Counted from the stretch's first letter, positions 1 through 7,358 are shown. The stretch is DNA of 13,028 nt from Minisyncoccota bacterium (GCA_938044295.1 CALIRC010000129.1:1-13028), one strand, 5' to 3'. Numbers and translations are program-made. The notes: generated by a model not told the origin, from the letters alone.

Positions 1-87
1 TTGTCACTGAAGACAATTTTTTATATTTATTTGTATATAATTATACCATAAGTTGAAAATAAATTTGTACACACATCTAAATCTTTA

Positions 88-246
88 GAGCCTGTCTAGG
101 ATCTTTTTTTGCAGGCGAATTTTTCCATTTTTATAGTGAAATATGAATGATCGAGGAAATGGTATCGAGATACCATGACGAGATCAATGCATTTTGCAAC
201 GAAAAATGGGGAAATTTTAGCGAAAGAAAAGATCCTAGACAGGCTC
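88..246. mobile_element. Palindromic MITE-like element, family C, copy 1
   Basis: Seen: 20-bp perfect terminal inverted repeats (GAGCCTGTCTAGGATCTTTT at 88-107, its complement at 227-246). The symmetry continues imperfectly to a central hairpin, ATGGTATC (159-166) against GATACCAT (169-176), so the whole 159 bp can fold as one long stem. A TTA direct repeat flanks it (85-87 and 247-249), fitting a 3-bp TNA target duplication as known for some IS5-family transposons. There is no coding capacity for a transposase; the short minus-strand frame inside is an artefact of the palindrome. A shorter relative lies at 6599-6690. The right-hand TTA is also the start of the next element, which suggests this copy landed on the end of family A copy 1. 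Confidence 0.82.
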
Positions 247-247
247 T

Positions 248-369
248 TAGGACTTGCGCACTTAAATGAAATTTTAGGCAAAATCAAGGCTTTTACGAAC
301 CATAGCTTACCAGTGGTGAGTGAAAAACAGAGATTTTAACATCAAAGTACACCAAGTGCGTAAGTCCTA
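248..369. mobile_element. Palindromic MITE-like element, family A, copy 1
   Basis: Seen: ends TAGGACTTGCGCAC and GTGCGTAAGTCCTA form terminal inverted repeats with one mismatch. The interior is near-palindromic around CCATAG/CTATGG-type arms, degraded here to ccatag...cagtgg. The sequence is clearly homologous to the copies at 6395-6517, 7402-7524 and 8017-8139. No clean target duplication remains, because it is abutted on the left by the family C element and on the right by the family B element. No coding capacity. Confidence 0.8.
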
Positions 370-377
370 AATACATA

Positions 378-500
378 AGGACTTCCTCACTTTAGTGCAG
401 TGTGAGGCACAAAAACTACTTTTTCTGTAAGGCGTACTAACGCACACCGTCAGAAGAAGAAGTGTTTGTAACGAAGCAGCATGCAAAGCGAGGAAGTCCT
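378..500. mobile_element. Palindromic MITE-like element, family B, copy 1
   Basis: Seen: 123 bp with terminal inverted repeats AGGACTTCCTCAC and GCGAGGAAGTCCT (one mismatch). Imperfect dyad symmetry extends to a central GCGT-acta-ACGC hairpin. It is flanked by a 7-bp direct repeat ATACATA (371-377 and 501-507), which reads as a target-site duplication. A second copy lies at 3391-3515. It encodes no protein. Its outer ends closely resemble those of family A, so one transposase type may mobilise both (inference). Confidence 0.82.
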
Positions 501-733
501 ATACATATTACATCCACACCAGTATTACATATGCAAACAGATAATCCTGTGACGTAGCATTAAAAAAAGTAATCCAAGCTGGAAAAACAAACCATCATTC
601 ATACACACTTATGGCCACGAGGCACAAGATACGTGCGTCTTTTTACTACACTACTGCACAAACAAAATATGACCCTACTTATAGAGATACCAGTCGGCTC
701 ATCATGGAGTAAAAAATACACACAGATGACTAC

Positions 734-774
734 GTACATTTTCAATGTACAAAAACACCACAAAATGCTATACT
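734..774 (+). promoter_or_regulatory. Candidate extended -10 promoter with overlapping palindrome
   Basis: Seen: a -35-like TGTACA (746-751), a 17-bp spacer and a -10-like TATACT (769-774) preceded by TGC, an extended -10. A perfect 7-bp inverted repeat GTACATT-ttc-AATGTAC (734-750) overlaps the -35 and could be an operator. Transcription would start near 781, giving clpC a leader of about 160 nt. Only a sequence match; no experiment supports it. Confidence 0.4.
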
Positions 775-825
775 AATCGTCACGATAGAGCCATAAAACA
801 ATCAAAAAATATTTTACAGCAGCTT

Positions 826-854
826 TTATCACATAAGCGAAGCTATACTATAAT
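826..854 (+). promoter_or_regulatory. Candidate sigma-70 promoter for clpC
   Basis: Seen: TTATCA (826-831, 4 of 6 matches to the -35 consensus), a 17-bp spacer and a perfect TATAAT (849-854). The start would be near 861, leaving about 82 nt of leader before clpC. It competes with the candidate further upstream; both could be used. Confidence 0.45.
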
Positions 855-942
855 GAACTGTAGGAAGCTCCACATGCTACACACGATACGCTCTTAACGA
901 AATAATGACACAAGACCGCATTAATATACTACTGTAAAACCC

Positions 943-3378
943 ATGGAAAAAGACCAATCAATCACAGAAAAACTTACAAAGCATGCCAAACAAAGCCTTT
1001 TACGTGCCCAAAAAATTGCATACACCGCGGAAAATTCACACGTAAAAATGGAGCATCTTCTCTACAGTGTATTCCTGCAAAAAGGTAGTGTTGGTGCTAC
1101 AATTCTCGCAAATATGAAACTCGAAAAAAAAAGTTTCGAGTCAGAAATATATAAAAATAGTAAAAAGAAAGCCACAAAGAAAAATGCAAACATATTACCA
1201 CTATCCCCACCGCTCAAAAAAATGATCACGGACGCATATGCATCAGCATCTGACTTTGGTTACCCATACGTCGGTACAGAGCATTTCGTATACGCACTTC
1301 TCAGCAAACCAAACGCTACAGTAAAAAAAATTATCGTCAACACAAAGCAAAAATCAAAAAAACCAGCACAAAAAAACAATCAAAATCTATCACCTGAGAT
1401 GCTCGCACATATTGGTCAAATTCTCGACGGTGATGGATTTTCTTTCCTCAAAACGGAAGAGAACATAGGCACAAATACATTAGAACAATTTACACGAGAT
1501 GTCACACAAGAAAACAGCAACGATCCATTTGTAGGTCATAAGGAAACCATTCACAGAATCACTACAATTCTCGGTCGTCGCAATAAAAACAATCCGATCC
1601 TCATTGGTAAACCAGGTGTCGGCAAAACAGCCATGATCGAGCACCTGGCACAGTTAGCGATGAGTCCAGATGCACCACCACACGTACGTGGCAAAAAAAT
1701 TCACATTCTTGATCTTGCTCTACTAGTAGCAGGAACAAGTTTCCGTGGAGAGTTTGAACAGCGTCTCAAAGATGTGATAGCAGAAGCAGAAGAAAGTGGA
1801 AATATCATTCTATTCATAGATGAAATCCATACAATGATCGGCACAGGAAACACAAATGGCAGCCTCGATGCAGCAAACATCCTAAAGCCAGCGCTTGCAC
1901 GAGGCAAGCTAAAAATCATAGGCGCCACAACATACGATGAGTACAAAAAACACATCACAAAAGACGCAGCGCTTACGCGACGGTTTCAAAAGGTTGAAAT
2001 TACGGAGCCTACTGTTAAGGAGACAATCAAAATTCTCACCGGAGCAAAATCAGTTTACGAAAAACATCATAATGTCGCGTTTACAGTGGAAAGTCTTGTG
2101 GCAGCAGCCGAACTAAGCGCACGTTATATGCCAGAGCAAAGCTTGCCAGACAAAGCATTTGACCTCCTTGACGAAACTGCAGCACATCTCTACAGTACAA
2201 ACCAAAATACAGATCTCTACAAAACACTGACGGGAGTGAAAAAGTTACTCAATGATCTAGCACAGCAAAAAACAAGTCTTTTACGCGCACATCAATACGA
2301 TGCAGCGAGCATTATCCAAAAGCAAGAATCCCAAGCAGCAAAAAAATATGATAAATTAATAAACGAAATCAAAGAATACGAAAAAAGCTCGCGACAAAAG
2401 ATGGATAGTGATGATATAGCAAAAACACTGAGTAAAATGACAAAAATCCCCTTTGATATTATCAAACAATCGCCAGAAAAACGCATAAAAACAGCAAGGA
2501 AAACACTTGCAAAAAATATTATTGGTCAATCACACGTTATAGATGAAGTAATATCAACACTCGCGCGCAGTGCACTTGGCATAGGCAATATAGAGAGACC
2601 ACAAGGATCATTTCTATTCCTCGGACCTTCTGGTGTAGGTAAAACGCTCACAGCACAAATTCTCGCACAGGAAGTTTTCGGAAGTCATGATGCGCTCATA
2701 AGAATTGACATGAGCGAATTCATGGAAAAACATGCGACATCAAAATTACTAGGAGCACCAGCTGGGTATATTGGATATGGAGAAGGTGGCACACTCACAG
2801 AAAAAATAAAAAAACACCCATATAGTGTTGTGCTTTTTGATGAAATAGAAAAAGCACACCCTGATACATTTAACCTCCTTCTGCAAATACTCGAAGATGG
2901 CACTATCACCGATGGAGAAGGTCAAAAAGCAGACTTTACAAATGCAATCATCATCCTCACATCAAACCTCGGCGCAAAAAGTTACTCGGCAGATACGCTT
3001 GGATTCAGTGAGGTAGAAAAAGGTATCCATAAAAAGCAATTTGAAAAAGCCCTAGAGGAATCGCTACCACCTGAATTATTGTCACGTCTAGATCACATAC
3101 TCACATTCAATGAACTCGACAAAAAAACACTAATTACGATTACACGCAAAGAAATAAACCGCTTAAAGAAAAATCTTTCCAAAAAGGGAGTCACCCTCAC
3201 ACTACCCAAAGAAATCATTGAAAAAATTGCAGACGAAGCACAGGAAAAAGGAAGTAATGCGAGACACATCAGAAAAGAAGTACAAGATATAATCGAAAAA
3301 GAAGTAGCACATAAACTATTGGAAAAACCCGAAACAAAAAAAATCACCATCACAAAAAAGATACTGCAAAAAAAATAA
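943..3378 (+). CDS. clpC: ATP-dependent Clp protease ATP-binding subunit, ClpC type
   Basis: An 811-residue Hsp100/Clp AAA+ unfoldase that would thread substrates into ClpP or act as a disaggregase. Seen: an N-terminal Clp_N repeat domain (about 10-125); D1 ATPase with Walker A GKPGVGKT (222-229), pore loop AGTSFRGEFEQR (263-274), Walker B IILFIDE (288-294) and a TRRF arginine finger (345-348); a short middle region (about 425-485) with a UVR-like helix, which favours ClpC over ClpB; D2 ATPase with GPSGVGKT (561-568), pore loop GYIGYGEGG, VVLFDE (629-634), TSNLGA sensor 1, and a sensor-2 region NARHIR where most relatives have GAR. Length is typical of ClpC. The ATG at 943 opens the Clp_N domain at the expected place but has no clear ribosome binding site. 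clpP is not in the window, so its partner cannot be checked. A family B element lies 12 bp after the stop. Its two-gene + strand block is opposite to the rest of the window. Confidence 0.93.
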   Translation: MEKDQSITEKLTKHAKQSLLRAQKIAYTAENSHVKMEHLLYSVFLQKGSVGATILANMKLEKKSFESEIYKNSKKKATKKNANILPLSPPLKKMITDAYASASDFGYPYVGTEHFVYALLSKPNATVKKIIVNTKQKSKKPAQKNNQNLSPEMLAHIGQILDGDGFSFLKTEENIGTNTLEQFTRDVTQENSNDPFVGHKETIHRITTILGRRNKNNPILIGKPGVGKTAMIEHLAQLAMSPDAPPHVRGKKIHILDLALLVAGTSFRGEFEQRLKDVIAEAEESGNIILFIDEIHTMIGTGNTNGSLDAANILKPALARGKLKIIGATTYDEYKKHITKDAALTRRFQKVEITEPTVKETIKILTGAKSVYEKHHNVAFTVESLVAAAELSARYMPEQSLPDKAFDLLDETAAHLYSTNQNTDLYKTLTGVKKLLNDLAQQKTSLLRAHQYDAASIIQKQESQAAKKYDKLINEIKEYEKSSRQKMDSDDIAKTLSKMTKIPFDIIKQSPEKRIKTARKTLAKNIIGQSHVIDEVISTLARSALGIGNIERPQGSFLFLGPSGVGKTLTAQILAQEVFGSHDALIRIDMSEFMEKHATSKLLGAPAGYIGYGEGGTLTEKIKKHPYSVVLFDEIEKAHPDTFNLLLQILEDGTITDGEGQKADFTNAIIILTSNLGAKSYSADTLGFSEVEKGIHKKQFEKALEESLPPELLSRLDHILTFNELDKKTLITITRKEINRLKKNLSKKGVTLTLPKEIIEKIADEAQEKGSNARHIRKEVQDIIEKEVAHKLLEKPETKKITITKKILQKK

Positions 3379-3390
3379 CACTACAACCAG

Positions 3391-3515
3391 AGGACTCCCT
3401 CACTGTAGTGCAATGTAAGGCACAACCACTACTTTTTCTGCAAGGTGTACTAACGTACGTCGTCAGAAAAAAAGGAGTATTTATAACGAAGCAGTATGCA
3501 AAGTGAGGAAGTCCT
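3391..3515. mobile_element. Palindromic MITE-like element, family B, copy 2
   Basis: Seen: 125 bp between ends AGGACTCCCTCAC and GTGAGGAAGTCCT, clearly homologous along its length to the copy at 378-500 (shared blocks include actactttttctg and taacgaagcag). No clean target duplication; the nearest direct match is a ragged aacca on each side. It fills most of the gap between clpC and comF, so a clpC transcript would carry a long hairpin just after the stop codon. Confidence 0.78.
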
Positions 3516-3551
3516 AAACCAAAAAAATTTACCGATCTGCAGTAATATACA

Positions 3552-4256
3552 ATGTCCACACAATACAACATCAGAGAATACATCTTAGACGCAATCTTCC
3601 CAAAAAAATGTCTCGGCTGCAAAAAGTTTGATACATGGCTATGTAATGATTGTCAAAAAAACCTCCCTCTGCGGACAGAGCAACAGTGCCCAATCTGCAC
3701 ATCTGTCGTAACACCAGAAGGCACAACATGTTTATCATGTCTACGATCAGGGCAAACTGATCTCGATGGTGTTTTCGTCGCATCAATCTACAGCGATCCA
3801 CTGCTAAAAAAAATAATCCATGCGTACAAGTATCGCTTTTTGAGAGATCTAAGCGAACCACTTGCGCTTTTACTCGCACAAAGCTTACAAAACAGCCACA
3901 TGCAAGCACCAGACATAATCATGTCAGTACCACTCCATCCGAGACGTTTACGATGGCGAGGATTCAATCAATCCCACCTATTGGCACAAGATTTAGATCT
4001 CACAATCCCCTTGAAAACAGATGTACTAGTGCGAAGTCGGTTCACAAAATCACAAGCAAAAAAAGCCAAAAAAAGTCACCGCATCAACAACCTAAAAAAT
4101 GCTTTCCACGTAAAAGATTCTAACGAGGTAAGACAAAAAAATATTCTTTTGGTCGATGATATCGTAACCACAACCACAACCCTTCAAGAATGCGCAAAAG
4201 CGCTCAAAAAAAGCGATGCAAAAACAGTTTCAGGACTCGTACTTGCAAGAGAGTAG
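3552..4256 (+). CDS. comF: ComF-family phosphoribosyltransferase-like competence protein
   Basis: A 234-residue ComFC/GntX-type protein, cytoplasmic, implicated in other bacteria in natural DNA uptake and transformation. Seen: an N-terminal double zinc ribbon with cysteine pairs at 20/23, 31/34, 46/49 and 60/63; then a phosphoribosyltransferase fold with the conserved VPLHPRRLRWRGFNQS segment (126-141) and the PRPP-binding loop ILLVDDIVTTTTTL (198-211). Length matches the family. The ATG at 3552 lies 19 codons before the first zinc-ribbon cysteine, as usual; no clear Shine-Dalgarno precedes it. It follows clpC on the same strand after a 173-bp gap largely filled by a family B element, so co-transcription is possible but not shown. 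It converges on the next gene with only 10 bp between stop codons and no obvious terminator. The catalytic role of ComF is poorly known; the family call is secure, the job less so. Confidence 0.92.
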   Translation: MSTQYNIREYILDAIFPKKCLGCKKFDTWLCNDCQKNLPLRTEQQCPICTSVVTPEGTTCLSCLRSGQTDLDGVFVASIYSDPLLKKIIHAYKYRFLRDLSEPLALLLAQSLQNSHMQAPDIIMSVPLHPRRLRWRGFNQSHLLAQDLDLTIPLKTDVLVRSRFTKSQAKKAKKSHRINNLKNAFHVKDSNEVRQKNILLVDDIVTTTTTLQECAKALKKSDAKTVSGLVLARE

Positions 4257-4266
4257 AATAAAAAAT

Positions 4267-4917
4267 CTATTTCTTGTCACGCCATCCTTCTTGATGATGT
4301 AAAATGAAATTCTCTATCGTTTCACCAATCACATTAGTACGACCGTACTTCCAGTGGAGATAACCAAATACAGTCACCACAAAAGCACCCAGAGCATCTA
4401 CAATCAAATCACTCATTGTGTCACGGAGACTCTTTTGCATGTTTGTTGCAAGAACTTGATCAATCAAAAATTCTATAATTTCCCAAAGTGCTCCAATCGC
4501 AAGTGCAAAAGTAAAACCAAAAATCGCCACAACACTTGCGCTAGCGTGAATCGTTTCCACACTTTGCATCATGCGCAGCACGCCAAGTCCCACCAAACCA
4601 AAAATGACAGCACTACTAGCATGCAAAACAAGATCCCACCACCAAAAATACTCATAGAAACCATGAATTTCACCTAAAAAAAGTGACGCATACGCAAACA
4701 CAACACCTAAAAGGACAATCATACGCGGCAATTTAATGTCCCAACGGTATTGCAATAACATGGGAATCATCGTAAAAAAAAGCGTCAGAAGAATAACAAA
4801 AAGTGACATCCACTGTGTTTTCCATACAGCATAAAACGCCGCCCCAGTGAGTGTAATCCATACAAACCAAAGGACGCTGGACTCAGAAAGCAAAAATGTA
4901 ACAAACCGATTTTTCAT
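4267..4917 (-). CDS. YjdF-like (DUF2238) multi-pass membrane protein
   Basis: A 216-residue integral membrane protein with about six hydrophobic segments. Seen: the family-like pattern of a WWWDLVLHASSAVIFG segment, then ALWEIIEFLIDQ, then RDTMSDLIVDALGA, that is acidic and aromatic residues embedded in or next to membrane helices. These match what I recall of the YjdF/DUF2238 family, whose function is unknown. I chose the ATG at 4917 rather than one 11 codons upstream (4950), because a purine-rich GGAAGGG stretch lies upstream of the inner ATG and the extra residues (MYVFWKGEENH) look unlike a membrane-protein start. It lies 86 bp downstream of engB on the same strand and may end the uppP-engB transcript. 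Its stop faces that of comF across 10 bp. Charged tail after the last helix. Confidence 0.75.
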   Translation of the reverse strand: MKNRFVTFLLSESSVLWFVWITLTGAAFYAVWKTQWMSLFVILLTLFFTMIPMLLQYRWDIKLPRMIVLLGVVFAYASLFLGEIHGFYEYFWWWDLVLHASSAVIFGLVGLGVLRMMQSVETIHASASVVAIFGFTFALAIGALWEIIEFLIDQVLATNMQKSLRDTMSDLIVDALGAFVVTVFGYLHWKYGRTNVIGETIENFILHHQEGWRDKK

Positions 4918-5003
4918 ATGATTTTCTTCACCCTTCCAAAAAACATACAAAATAATACAACTGCATCAACCGAAGCAAAATATGAAACCTCTAAAAACCC
5001 AAA

Positions 5004-5579
5004 TCATTGATCAAGTACAAGCGCAAGAATATCGTTGCGCCCCTTTTTTGTAGTTGCACTAGCTGCAACAACTTCTACACCAGCAGGAAGTTGTGCAACG
5101 ACATCATTATATGATGCATGAAGCTCTTTCTGATTAAGCTTATCACACTTATTTAAGACTACAAGAAATGGATGACGATACTCCATAAGAACTGCGATCA
5201 TTTCCCGATCAAAATCCCGCATACCCACTTTCGCGTCAACGATCAAAACAACAGTAGTAACAGGTACTTCACCAGAAATAAAATACCACAAAATAAGCTT
5301 GCGAAGCTTCTCACGATATTTGCGACCAATTTTCGCATAGCCATACCCCGGAAGATCAACAAAATACGTAGTATCGTTAATGAGAAAGTAATTAATTTCC
5401 TGCGTTTTCCCAGGTGTAGAACTTGATCGCACAAGATTTTTCTGTCCCACAAGCATATTTATAAGACTAGACTTCCCCACATTGGAACGACCTACAAAAG
5501 CAATTTGAGGTTTCTCATCACACACAGCATTATGCGAACCAACAACACTCAAAACAAATGTAGCACTTTTAATAGACAT
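5004..5579 (-). CDS. engB: Ribosome biogenesis GTP-binding protein YsxC/EngB
   Basis: A 191-residue TRAFAC-class GTPase needed in other bacteria for assembly of the large ribosomal subunit. Seen, numbering from the chosen start: G1 loop GRSNVGKS (30-37), the STPGKTQ switch I region (54-60), G3 DLPGYG (75-80), G4 NKCDK (143-147) and G5 SAT (174-176), with no extra domains, as expected for EngB. The frame is open 16 codons further upstream, but those residues are a shadow of the uppP 3' end; starting at 5579 gives the usual N-terminus. With that start the gene overlaps the last 11 bp of uppP, suggesting translational coupling. No Shine-Dalgarno is visible. The stop is TGA, one of the observations against a TGA=Gly code. 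Confidence 0.93.
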   Translation of the reverse strand: MSIKSATFVLSVVGSHNAVCDEKPQIAFVGRSNVGKSSLINMLVGQKNLVRSSSTPGKTQEINYFLINDTTYFVDLPGYGYAKIGRKYREKLRKLILWYFISGEVPVTTVVLIVDAKVGMRDFDREMIAVLMEYRHPFLVVLNKCDKLNQKELHASYNDVVAQLPAGVEVVAASATTKKGRNDILALVLDQ

Positions 5580-6351
5580 AAAGAATGATAAGAAGAATAA
5601 CACCAAAAACAATACGGTAAAGCCCAAATACTACAAAACTGTATTGGTCGAGAAATTTGACAAATAAAACAAGAGCGCAATATGCACTAACAAAAGCAGT
5701 AATCAATCCAACCATGAGTGGAGAAAAAGCACCACTTACAAGTGTATCAAAATGAACGATACCGTCATATAAAGTAACAGCGATCATCACCGGAACTGCA
5801 AGGAGAAATGAAAATTCAGCAGCCATCTTACGTGTAAATCCTAACCAAAGACCTCCAACGATTGTAGCGCCTGCGCGAGAAGTACCAGGCACAAGAGATA
5901 ATACCTGACAAAGTCCGATAATCAGCACTGACCGGATCGAAAGTTGATCAAGTGACCCGACACGCATCCCTCCATGTTTTTCACGCAAACGATAAAAATG
6001 CTCTGTAATCAAAAAAATAACCCCTCCAACAATAAACATAATAGCCACAACCAAAACCGAAAAAAGTGACTTAATCTGAGAAGCGAACAAAAAACCGACA
6101 ATAAGAATAGGCAAAGAGCCTAATAGAATGAGAGGGTAAATACGACGCATCGCAAAAAAACGTGTGCGATAATAAAACACAACAGCAGCGATAGCGCCAA
6201 TTTGAATCATCACTTCAAAACGTTTCAAGTGCTCGTCCTGCGTCAGCCCAAGCCATTGTGAAACAATAATCATATGTCCTGTCGATGAGATCGGCAAAAA
6301 CTCTGTAATGCCTTCAACAACCCCGATAATAACTGCTTGTAATATTGTCAT
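5569..6351 (-). CDS. uppP: Undecaprenyl-diphosphatase UppP (BacA)
   Basis: A 260-residue membrane enzyme that removes a phosphate from undecaprenyl diphosphate, regenerating the lipid carrier for peptidoglycan and other wall polymers. Seen: the signature EGITEFLPISSTGH (13-26) with both conserved glutamates (E13, E17) and the S/T-G-H triad, and the second signature LVPGTSRAGAT (153-163) with the catalytic-site arginine, separated by membrane helices. Length and end points match the family (about 260-280 residues). The ATG at 6351 gives the standard short N-terminus before the first motif. It overlaps engB by 11 bp. A family A element (6395-6517) sits upstream, where its promoter would be expected. 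The DedA-family gene lies upstream on the same strand; both families act in recycling of the C55 carrier. Confidence 0.95.
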   Translation of the reverse strand: MTILQAVIIGVVEGITEFLPISSTGHMIIVSQWLGLTQDEHLKRFEVMIQIGAIAAVVFYYRTRFFAMRRIYPLILLGSLPILIVGFLFASQIKSLFSVLVVAIMFIVGGVIFLITEHFYRLREKHGGMRVGSLDQLSIRSVLIIGLCQVLSLVPGTSRAGATIVGGLWLGFTRKMAAEFSFLLAVPVMIAVTLYDGIVHFDTLVSGAFSPLMVGLITAFVSAYCALVLFVKFLDQYSFVVFGLYRIVFGVILLIILYVY

Positions 6352-6394
6352 TGTTGTATCACTATGAAGTGGAAAATAGTATGAACATCATACG

Positions 6395-6517
6395 TAGGAC
6401 TTACGCATTTGAGTGTAATTTTAGGCAAAATCAAGACTTTTCATAAGCCATAGTCTACCTATGGTGAGTGAAAAATGGAGATTTTAACGACAAAGTACAC
6501 CAAGTGCGTAAGTCCTA
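6395..6517. mobile_element. Palindromic MITE-like element, family A, copy 2
   Basis: Seen: 123 bp from TAGGACTTACGCA to TGCGTAAGTCCTA, perfect 13-bp terminal inverted repeats. An interior hairpin CCATAG-tctac-CTATGG is extended by CTTTTCA/TGAAAA and AAAATC/GATTTT arms. A 5-bp direct repeat ATACG (6390-6394 and 6518-6522) flanks it as a target-site duplication. Best-preserved ends of the four copies. Non-coding. Confidence 0.88.
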
Positions 6518-6598
6518 ATACGATCTACATAAAAAAAGCTACCCAGTTAATTATGCATGAAAGTCTCTGCTCCGATACAATCTCCCATTACAATCTAA

Positions 6599-6690
6599 GA
6601 GTCTGTTCTCGATCGTTTTTCCAAACAAATTTTTCCAGTTTTATAGAAAAAAAATATATTCTGACGGAAATAAAGAAAGTGGTCAGACTC
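6599..6690. mobile_element. Shortened MITE-like element, family C, copy 2
   Basis: Seen: 92 bp with 7-bp terminal inverted repeats GAGTCTG/CAGACTC flanked by TAA direct repeats (6596-6598 and 6691-6693), the same TNA target pattern as copy 1. The left half aligns with copy 1 (for example aaatttttccagttttatag against gaatttttccatttttatag). The right half is shorter and diverged, so the long hairpin is largely lost. Confidence 0.65.
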
Positions 6691-6746
6691 TAAGAAGTAG
6701 CGAATCCATATATCGAAAAAGTATCACTGCGTAGAGAGTTCTATAG

Positions 6747-7358
6747 CTACACTTTGAATTTTTTATGATAAAAAATATACCCAACAGTAAGTATACCAAT
6801 AAATACAAGTGTCCCGATAGTGATACGTCCAAGATACTGCTCGATAAGATCCTCATTATGCTGAAGAAAATAACCCAAAAGCACAAGTATTGTCATCCAT
6901 ATTCCAGCACCAGCACCAGTGTAAAGTGTAAATTTAAAGGCATTCATCTTCGCGAGTCCAGCAGGGAACGAAATATACTGACGCACAACAGGAATCAATC
7001 GTCCGTTAAACGTAGAAATAGGTCCATGTTTTGCAAAAAATGACTCCACGCGATTCATCTTTTCTTCGGTAACAAACCGACGTATAACTGGAGCCTTGAG
7101 GAGAACTGAACGTCCTAAATAATATGCCAACCAATAGTTAAACCATGCACCAGCAAGAGATCCTGCAATCCCAGTACCAATCGCCGCGTACAGATTCATC
7201 TTCCCTTCATAAGCCAGTGCACCTGCTGGAATCATCACAACCTCGCTCGGAAAAGGAAAAAAAGAACTCTCCAGAAACATCATGATAAAAATACCAATGT
7301 ACCCCCAAGCCTCTACAGTAGCCACAACCCAGTCAATAATATCATGCAGTAAATCCAT
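6747..7358 (-). CDS. DedA-family (VTT domain) membrane protein
   Basis: A 203-residue polytopic membrane protein. In other bacteria some DedA proteins flip undecaprenyl phosphate across the membrane and others affect proton-motive force and envelope integrity; which applies here cannot be told. Seen: an N-terminal amphipathic stretch; the family motif ESSFFPFPSEVVMIPAGALA (30-49) with conserved glutamates E30 and E39; GSLAGAWFNYWLAYYLGR (66-83); and FNGRLIPVVRQYISFPAG (117-134) with the conserved arginines of the re-entrant region; then two C-terminal helices. Length is typical. It has its own ATG at 7358 with very AT-rich upstream sequence. Family A elements lie on both sides (7402-7524 and 6395-6517). 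Its neighbour uppP acts on the same lipid carrier, which favours a carrier-flippase role by context (inference). Confidence 0.88.
   Translation of the reverse strand: MDLLHDIIDWVVATVEAWGYIGIFIMMFLESSFFPFPSEVVMIPAGALAYEGKMNLYAAIGTGIAGSLAGAWFNYWLAYYLGRSVLLKAPVIRRFVTEEKMNRVESFFAKHGPISTFNGRLIPVVRQYISFPAGLAKMNAFKFTLYTGAGAGIWMTILVLLGYFLQHNEDLIEQYLGRITIGTLVFIGILTVGYIFYHKKFKV

Larger units (their letters stand above)
501..942. other. Non-coding region upstream of clpC
   Basis: I see no credible gene in these 442 bases on either strand and no recognisable RNA family. It contains two sigma-70-like promoter candidates reading towards clpC, one overlapping a small palindrome. I looked for a CIRCE element or a CtsR-type heptad repeat, as might be expected before clpC, and did not see one. 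Confidence 0.6.
6352..6746. other. Intergenic region with two mini-elements
   Basis: This 395-bp gap between dedA and uppP holds no gene on either strand. It carries family A copy 2 and family C copy 2, described separately. The remaining roughly 180 bases are AT-rich, and I see no convincing promoter or terminator in them, though the uppP promoter should be here if uppP is transcribed separately. Confidence 0.6.

Noticed and set aside
96..287. Minus-strand open frame of 63 codons near the left edge
   Set aside because: It lies inside the palindromic family C element and runs into family A; the frame is a by-product of the repeat and has no recognisable protein features.
248..500. Repeats at the left end considered as a CRISPR array or phage att sites
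   Set aside because: Units are about 123 bp, palindromic and of different families, with no regular spacers and no cas genes; target duplications point to transposition.
5004..5006. TGA-as-glycine code (as in Gracilibacteria/Absconditabacteria)
   Set aside because: engB, the ArsC-like gene and the 134-residue gene all end normally at TGA at sensible lengths.
5580..5627. Longer start for engB at 5627
   Set aside because: The extra 16 residues are a hydrophobic shadow of the uppP 3' end and are not part of the EngB family N-terminus.
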